From Bacillota bacterium (lineage in GTDB: Bacteria > Bacillota_E > Sulfobacillia > Sulfobacillales > JAIMBI01), in assembly GCA_021828405.1 (NCBI GenBank), contig JAKARZ010000004.1, positions 1-64,000 of the forward strand: a DNA stretch of 64,000 bases. Direction: 5' to 3'. Below are positions 59,616 to 64,000 of the stretch, piece by piece. The position numbers and the translations under genes are program-made. The first letter of the stretch is position 1. Every line of letters starts with the position of its first letter. Below the pieces are notes generated by a model that worked only from the letters and a program-made list of their open reading frames with translations, made no database searches and was not told the DNA's origin.

Positions 59616-61535
59616 ATGCAGTGGCCAACGAAGGTTCTGATGACGGCGGCGCTGATGATGACCGCCATGGGCGGGGGGCTGGGGAGCGCCTCGGCCGCCC
59701 CGGCGCCCGCGGCGGGGTCCCATGGGGCGCCCGCCGGGGCGACGGTGCTGGGTAGCACGGGCGCCAGCACCTCGGTGACGGTGAGCATCATCTTCAAGGT
59801 GAACCACGCCCAGCAGTTGACTCAGCGCATCGCGGCGGTGTCGACGCCGGGGCCGCTGTTCCGGCACTATCTGACCGTGGCGCAGTTCGCGGCCGACTAC
59901 GGCCGCAGCACGCAGACGATTGACCGGCTGACGCAATACCTGGCGCGGTTCGGCATCACGAGCGTCGTGATGCCGAACAACCTGGTGGTGAACGCCCAGG
60001 GCACCGCGGGACAGTTCGACCAGGCGTTTCGTGTCCGCATTGAGAACCAGGAGTACGACGGCAAGACGTTTCACGCCCCCCAGGGCGCCCCCACGATCCC
60101 GGATGGCATGGCGGGCAAGGTGCTGGCAGTGCTCGGGCTCAGCAACTACGGGCAAGCCGTGAGCCAGCTCGCCACGCCGGTGGGGATGACTCAACCCAGC
60201 ACCAACTCGAACACGCCTCCGGCGGGTATGCGCACGCCGGAGACCGTGATTCAACAGTACAATGTACAGCCGCTCTACAACGCGGGGTTGGAGGGCCAGG
60301 GCCAAACCATCGGCATCGTAACGCTGGCGGCGCTGAATCCCCAGGACGCATACACGTTCTGGGCCGACAACAAGCTCTCGGTGCTGTCGAATCGGATTAC
60401 GCTGGTCAACGTAAACGGAGGCCCGGGTCCCGTGTCCACGGCATCGGGCTCCATCGAAACCACGGTGGACGTGGAGCAGTCGGGCGCGCTGGCGCCCCAG
60501 GCGCGGATCATCGTGTATCAGGCGCCGAACGGTGGGGGTACGGGCTTCGTGGATGCGTACTTCACAGCGGTGACGCAAAACCTGGCGGGATCGGTCTCCT
60601 CCAGCTGGGGCACCACCGAAACGGCAGTCATGAAAGGCATTGGCCTCGGCTTCGTGTCTCCCGGCTATCCCCAGGCATTTAACGAGGCGTACATGGAGGG
60701 GGCCGTCCAGGGCATATCGATGTTTGCCGCGGCCGGCGACGCGGGGGCGTACGCGGCGTCGCGCGCCACCGGGGTGCCGACGAACCTCTCGGTCGGCATG
60801 CCGTCCGACAGTCCGTACGTGACCTCCGCTGGGGGCACCACGCTGCCCGGCACGCAGACCTACGTCACCAAATCCGGAACCTGCTCGGTAACCGTGCCTC
60901 AGCAACGGACCTGGGGTCGCGATTACCTGTTCCCGCTGTGGGCGTGTTTCGGGTTCCCGTCGGAGGCGGCCTGGGCCACGCTCAAGGCGGTCGGCGGCGG
61001 CGGGGGATACAGCCTGCTGTATCCGACGCCCTCGTATCAGAAGGGCGTGTCCGGGGTCAACACCTTCAGTGCGGTGCCGTGGCTGACGCCCATCAACAAC
61101 AACACCGCGTGGCTGTTCAATCCCAACCCGAGCGTCGTGGTGGGGACCGCGTCCGGGCGCAACATTCCTGACCTGGCCATGAACGCGGACCCGCAGACGG
61201 GCTATGCGGTGTACAGCAGCACCCTCTTCAACACGAAATCTCGCTCGACCGACTGGGCCCGGGTCGGGGGGACCAGCTTCGTAGCTCCCCAACTGGCCGG
61301 GCTCACCGCGCTCATCAACGGGGACGTGGGGGCGCGCGTCGGGTTCTGGAACCCGCAGATCTACCGGTTTGCGGCGGGAGGGTCGTCGCCGTTCCAGCCG
61401 CTGGACACGACCGGCACGAGCAACGACAACCTCTATTACACGGGGACGGCGGGCACCATCTACAACCCGGCCAGCGGACTCGGAACCCCCAACATCAGCG
61501 CGCTCGCCAGCGCGTTCCAGGGGTCGGGTAGCTGA
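59616..61535 (+). CDS. Secreted sedolisin-family (S53) serine-carboxyl peptidase
   Basis: This 639-residue exported proenzyme has a signal peptide (about 1-28), a Pro-kumamolisin activation domain (about 40-185; FRHYLTVAQFAADYG, FDQAFRVRIENQEYDGKTFHAP) and the catalytic domain. The catalytic residues are Glu281 and Asp285 (SIETTVDVE), oxyanion Asp375 (AAAGDAGAY) and Ser554 in GGTSFVAP, where GGTS replaces the usual SGTS. The C-terminus keeps the calcium-site region ASGLGTPN. S53 enzymes work at acid pH. The ATG at 59616 follows AGGAGG. As last gene of the transport run it likely generates the imported peptides. Confidence 0.93.
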   Translation: MQWPTKVLMTAALMMTAMGGGLGSASAAPAPAAGSHGAPAGATVLGSTGASTSVTVSIIFKVNHAQQLTQRIAAVSTPGPLFRHYLTVAQFAADYGRSTQTIDRLTQYLARFGITSVVMPNNLVVNAQGTAGQFDQAFRVRIENQEYDGKTFHAPQGAPTIPDGMAGKVLAVLGLSNYGQAVSQLATPVGMTQPSTNSNTPPAGMRTPETVIQQYNVQPLYNAGLEGQGQTIGIVTLAALNPQDAYTFWADNKLSVLSNRITLVNVNGGPGPVSTASGSIETTVDVEQSGALAPQARIIVYQAPNGGGTGFVDAYFTAVTQNLAGSVSSSWGTTETAVMKGIGLGFVSPGYPQAFNEAYMEGAVQGISMFAAAGDAGAYAASRATGVPTNLSVGMPSDSPYVTSAGGTTLPGTQTYVTKSGTCSVTVPQQRTWGRDYLFPLWACFGFPSEAAWATLKAVGGGGGYSLLYPTPSYQKGVSGVNTFSAVPWLTPINNNTAWLFNPNPSVVVGTASGRNIPDLAMNADPQTGYAVYSSTLFNTKSRSTDWARVGGTSFVAPQLAGLTALINGDVGARVGFWNPQIYRFAAGGSSPFQPLDTTGTSNDNLYYTGTAGTIYNPASGLGTPNISALASAFQGSGS

Positions 61536-61565
61536 TCCCCGTCGGGTGACCGGCAGACGTCTCAC

Positions 61566-61605
61566 GCAGAGCCGCCGGATGTCTTCGGACATCCGGCGGC
61601 TCTGC
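61566..61605. terminator. 18-bp perfect stem with TTCG loop
   Basis: Positions 61566-61583 and 61588-61605 are exact reverse complements around a TTCG tetraloop. It ends the S53 gene and touches the stop codon of the convergent nitrilase gene. No T-run follows. Confidence 0.85.
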
Positions 61606-62555
61606 TAGTGGCGCACCACGTTGTGGCGAGGCTGCTCGTTGACGTGGAGCGTGAACACGTCAGGGCGCGCGTAGTGGCCGGTGACGTCAAAGTCAAACCG
61701 CGCCTGTTCCAGTTCGGTCAGGTTCAGCGTCGCGACCAAGAGGCCCGCCTCATGATAGAGCGGGCCGCGCACATACTGCCCCAAGGGACCGACGATGGCA
61801 CTGCCGCCGCGGCACAGCTCCTCGGGGGCGTCGGCCAGATCGCCCGCGCAGGCCAAGTCCTCGGGATACATCGACTTGGTGACGTACTGGTTAGCTCCTA
61901 GCACGAAGCAGCGGCCCTCGCAGGCAATGTGCTGGAGGGTGGCCTGCCAGGTGTCGCGGGCGTCGGCCGTTGGCGCGACGTACAGAGCCACGCCCTTGTC
62001 GTACATGGCCGCCCGTGCCAGCGGCATGTAGTTTTCCCAGCAGATGAGGCCCCCGACAGGGCCGAACGGGGTGTCAACCACGGTCAGCGTGCTGCCGTCG
62101 CCCTCGCCCCAGATGAGCCGCTCCGAGCCGGTGGGCTTCAACTTGCGGTGACGGCCGAGAAGCTGGCCCTCGGGGCCAAAATAGAGCGTCGTGCCGTAGA
62201 GCGTGCCCTGGCCGCCATGGTCGGCGCGCTCGATCACGCCCAGGACCACATACGTGTGGGCCTGCGCAATCGCCGCGGCCAGCCGGTCGATCGCCGGGGA
62301 GGGCACGGCCACCGCCGACCGCCAGTACCGGCCCCAGTCGAGGCGGCCCTGGGGCTGGCGACTGCCGACGACAGCCCCAAACCCCAAGCCGCGCGGGTAG
62401 CCCGACAGAAACGCTTCCGGAAACACCACGAGTTCAGCGCCGTGGGCCGCCGCCTCCCCCAGCAGGTGGATCGCCTTGTCCACACTCCGCTCCAGATCCA
62501 TCAGCACCGGGGCGTCCTGAACCACCGCCACGGTGACCGCATCCATCTGCCGCAT
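61605..62555 (-). CDS. Nitrilase (carbon-nitrogen hydrolase family)
   Basis: This 316-residue enzyme of the nitrilase branch hydrolyses nitriles to acids and ammonia. The triad is visible: Glu47 in FPEAFLSGYPRG, Lys in HRKLKPTGSERLIWGEGDG, and Cys in GGLICWENYMPLAR. These extended motifs distinguish true nitrilases from amidases and carbamoylases. The ATG at 62555 follows GGAAGGGCG. It is convergent with the S53 gene and divergent from the decaying phenylacetate locus, and may supply aromatic acids to it. Confidence 0.92.
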   Translation of the reverse strand: MRQMDAVTVAVVQDAPVLMDLERSVDKAIHLLGEAAAHGAELVVFPEAFLSGYPRGLGFGAVVGSRQPQGRLDWGRYWRSAVAVPSPAIDRLAAAIAQAHTYVVLGVIERADHGGQGTLYGTTLYFGPEGQLLGRHRKLKPTGSERLIWGEGDGSTLTVVDTPFGPVGGLICWENYMPLARAAMYDKGVALYVAPTADARDTWQATLQHIACEGRCFVLGANQYVTKSMYPEDLACAGDLADAPEELCRGGSAIVGPLGQYVRGPLYHEAGLLVATLNLTELEQARFDFDVTGHYARPDVFTLHVNEQPRHNVVRH

Positions 62556-62699
62556 GGTCGCCCTTCCTTCCGGAGCTCCCTGCCACCCGTCCTGGAGGCC
62601 GAGGGATCCGCTCCGGCAACATGGTGCTCCGAGACGCGGCCCGTGTCCACTGGGCGGGGGCGTCGAGAGACACCCATGGCCACCGTCACCCTCGGCGCA

Positions 62700-63285
62700 G
62701 CACCGCCCCGGGTAAGGAGAAGTTCAAGACGAAGGGCCACGGCTAGCTCCTGATTCGCGTCGCGGAAGACTTGATGGCGCCGGGAGAGCAGAACCGCGAG
62801 CACATCATGGAGGACCTGTTTTCTGGCCGCCAGAAAGTCCCCAGCGTCTTCCATTTGCTCGTGCCCACGTGGGCCGACGCCGGACTCATGGGGTGGCTGG
62901 TGGCTGGTGCCGCGATCATTACGGAGGGCATGCGGCGGGGGGCCTGTGCCCCATACACCCGGGCTCCGGCGGATTGTTGAGGAGGAGGCGTTCCACATCC
63001 AGCATGGCGAGAGTGTCTGCATGGCCCGCGCTGATGATGTTCTTCGGCCCGCCGGAGCCGGGCGAGGCCCCATCGCAAGCCCGAGGGACAACCATGTCGT
63101 CCCATCAGGCAGCGAACCTGCGCTTTCGGATCCGCACCAAGAGCAACGAGGAGCTGCGGCAGCGCCACCTCAGCAAGTATGTGCCGCGCATTCGCTCGCT
63201 GGGGCTTGCGATCTCGGATCCCACCGTGCGGCAAGACCCGACCACGAAGGAGTGGATCTACCAGCCGCCCGACTGGAAGCGCTGA
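62700..63285 (+). pseudogene. paaA: paaA remnant (phenylacetyl-CoA epoxidase catalytic subunit)
   Basis: Scattered frames match PaaA in order. KGHG, then a TAG (62744) where GHGQLLIR is expected, is followed by LLIRVAEDLMAPGEQNREHI, EDLFSGRQKVPSVFHLLVPT and WADAGLMGWLVAGAAIITEG. After a frame change comes RIVEEEAFHIQHGESVCMA, then MMFFGPPEPG. The tail RFRIRTKSNEELRQRHLSKY runs to IYQPPDWKR and the stop at 63285. The N-terminal half, including the first diiron helix pair, is missing. Several lesions make it non-functional. Confidence 0.85.
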
Positions 63286-63458
63286 CGCCATCATCACCAA
63301 CCACGGGCCGTGTTCCGCGTCGCGATTGAACCTGCGCCGGATGTCGTACGCGGAAGGCCGATGGGTTCGCGACGTGATGGTGCCCACCCGAAAGCCGGTG
63401 TGACGAAACGGGTTTTGTCTCCGACCAGCCGGCGCTGACGGGCCAGGGCGATCTCGCC

Positions 63459-63815
63459 GTGTATGAGGTATGTGCCCAAACCATCGAGCGAGGCACCGTG
63501 GAGTGGCAAGCCAGCGTGTTGGCGGGATCGCCGGCGATGGCCCTCATGCTGGCGCGAGAGAGCTTCCTCCGCCGCCGGGAGATTTTCGTTCTGTGGGTGG
63601 TGCCCGGCGACGCAATCGCCCGGGCGGAGCGGACAGATAAGCTGTTTCGCCTGGCCAAGACGTATCGCGAGGTGTCGGACTACCTGTATCTCGTTGCGAA
63701 GTGGCGGCAGTACCACCAGCAGGCCATGACACCCGAGACCATGGCCGAGCACGAGCCAGGGAGGGATAGACAGTGGATGCCGACCGCAACCACATGGCGC
63801 TCGGTGCGCTTTTGA
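63459..63815 (+). CDS. paaB: Phenylacetyl-CoA epoxidase subunit PaaB-like
   Basis: This 118-residue protein resembles the small PaaB subunit: YEVCAQTIERGTVEWQASVLAGS, ALMLARESFLRRREIFVLWVV, and the tail RLAKTYREVSDYLYLVAKWRQYHQQ. The GTG at 63459 has only a weak ribosome site, and the frame is open upstream without a start codon (DETGFVSDQPALTGQGDLAVYEV). The original start may therefore be lost. Its 3' end overlaps paaC. With both neighbours broken, the complex cannot be made from this locus. Confidence 0.7.
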   Translation: MYEVCAQTIERGTVEWQASVLAGSPAMALMLARESFLRRREIFVLWVVPGDAIARAERTDKLFRLAKTYREVSDYLYLVAKWRQYHQQAMTPETMAEHEPGRDRQWMPTATTWRSVRF

Positions 63816-64000
63816 TGCAGTCGGCGGACGACGACCTGGTGGTGGCTGCGCGCGCGAGCGAGTGGCTCGGGCTGGGCCTCCAGCTGGAGGAGGACGTGGC
63901 GTTTTCGTCCATTGCCCAGAATGAAATGGGACACGCGGCCACCTCCTACGGACTGCCGGCCGCTGGCGGAGGCGGCCGCCAAGATTCGCCGGGAGGAGCG
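63773..64000 (+). pseudogene. paaC: paaC fragment with probable internal deletion (runs off the window)
   Basis: The GTG at 63773 follows GGGAGGGATAGACA. The product begins DADRNHMALGALLMQ, then DDDLVVAARASEWLG and LEEDVAFSSIAQNEMGHAATSYG, the first diiron-helix region of PaaC. At about 63945 the similarity jumps. In the next frame the DNA reads PLAEAAAKIRREE, which resembles a helix normally some 70 residues later (LAxxAAKxxxEExYHL). A deletion plus frame change is inferred. The gene is incomplete at the window edge. Confidence 0.65.

Overview
The window is GC-rich DNA, mostly tightly packed bacterial genes with GGAGG-type ribosome binding sites and frequent GTG or TTG starts. A small acid-soluble-spore-protein-like gene (38148-38312), an aspartate-specific T-box leader in front of an aspartyl-tRNA synthetase gene, and a secreted sedolisin (S53) peptidase suggest a high-GC, endospore-forming Bacillota, possibly from an acidic or warm habitat. 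This assignment is inference; no rRNA or other taxonomic marker is present.

Layout. 0.4-5.7 kb: purE-purK (minus), an alpha-L-rhamnosidase and a histidine phosphatase. 5.7-7.2 kb: gene-poor, with an IS256-type transposase scrap. 7.2-16.4 kb: an EAL-PAS protein, an amino-sugar operon (two SIS proteins plus a BadF-type kinase), an amidohydrolase, a mercuric-reductase-like gene with a CmtR-like metal sensor, a beta-hydroxyacid dehydrogenase and an anchored phosphoesterase. 16.6-24.1 kb: an integrative island in tRNA-Arg(CCG), bounded by direct repeats. It carries a class III lanthipeptide synthetase, a candidate precursor peptide, an MFS exporter and a frameshifted tyrosine integrase. 24.1-27 kb: a junkyard of transposase, aminoglycoside-phosphotransferase and carboxylesterase remnants around an intact HEPN-MNT pair. 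27-39.6 kb: an MMPL transporter, an acyl-ACP-reductase-like protein behind a palindromic operator, glutamine synthetase, a two-component system, small housekeeping genes, and the synthetase with its T-box.

39.9-61.6 kb looks like one peptide-scavenging regulon. Two modules, each an S9 peptidase plus a large BNR/sortilin-like propeller protein, converge on each other. Next come an Asp/Glu-type racemase, a YheO/DauR-like regulator, and a run of oligopeptide-binding lipoprotein, TldD, TldE, two permeases and the secreted S53 peptidase. Three promoter regions share a TAGACA-N3-TGTCTA-type palindrome, one copy degenerate. The inferred scheme is extracellular proteolysis by the sedolisin, peptide uptake by the ABC system (its ATPases are not in the window), and intracellular trimming by TldDE and the S9 enzymes. 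A nitrilase follows. The window ends in a decaying phenylacetyl-CoA oxygenase locus (paaA, paaB, paaC).

The most interesting system is the island-borne class III lanthipeptide cluster. The shared peptide-regulon operator, the acyl-ACP-reductase homologue in an apparently non-cyanobacterial genome, and the Asp T-box come next.
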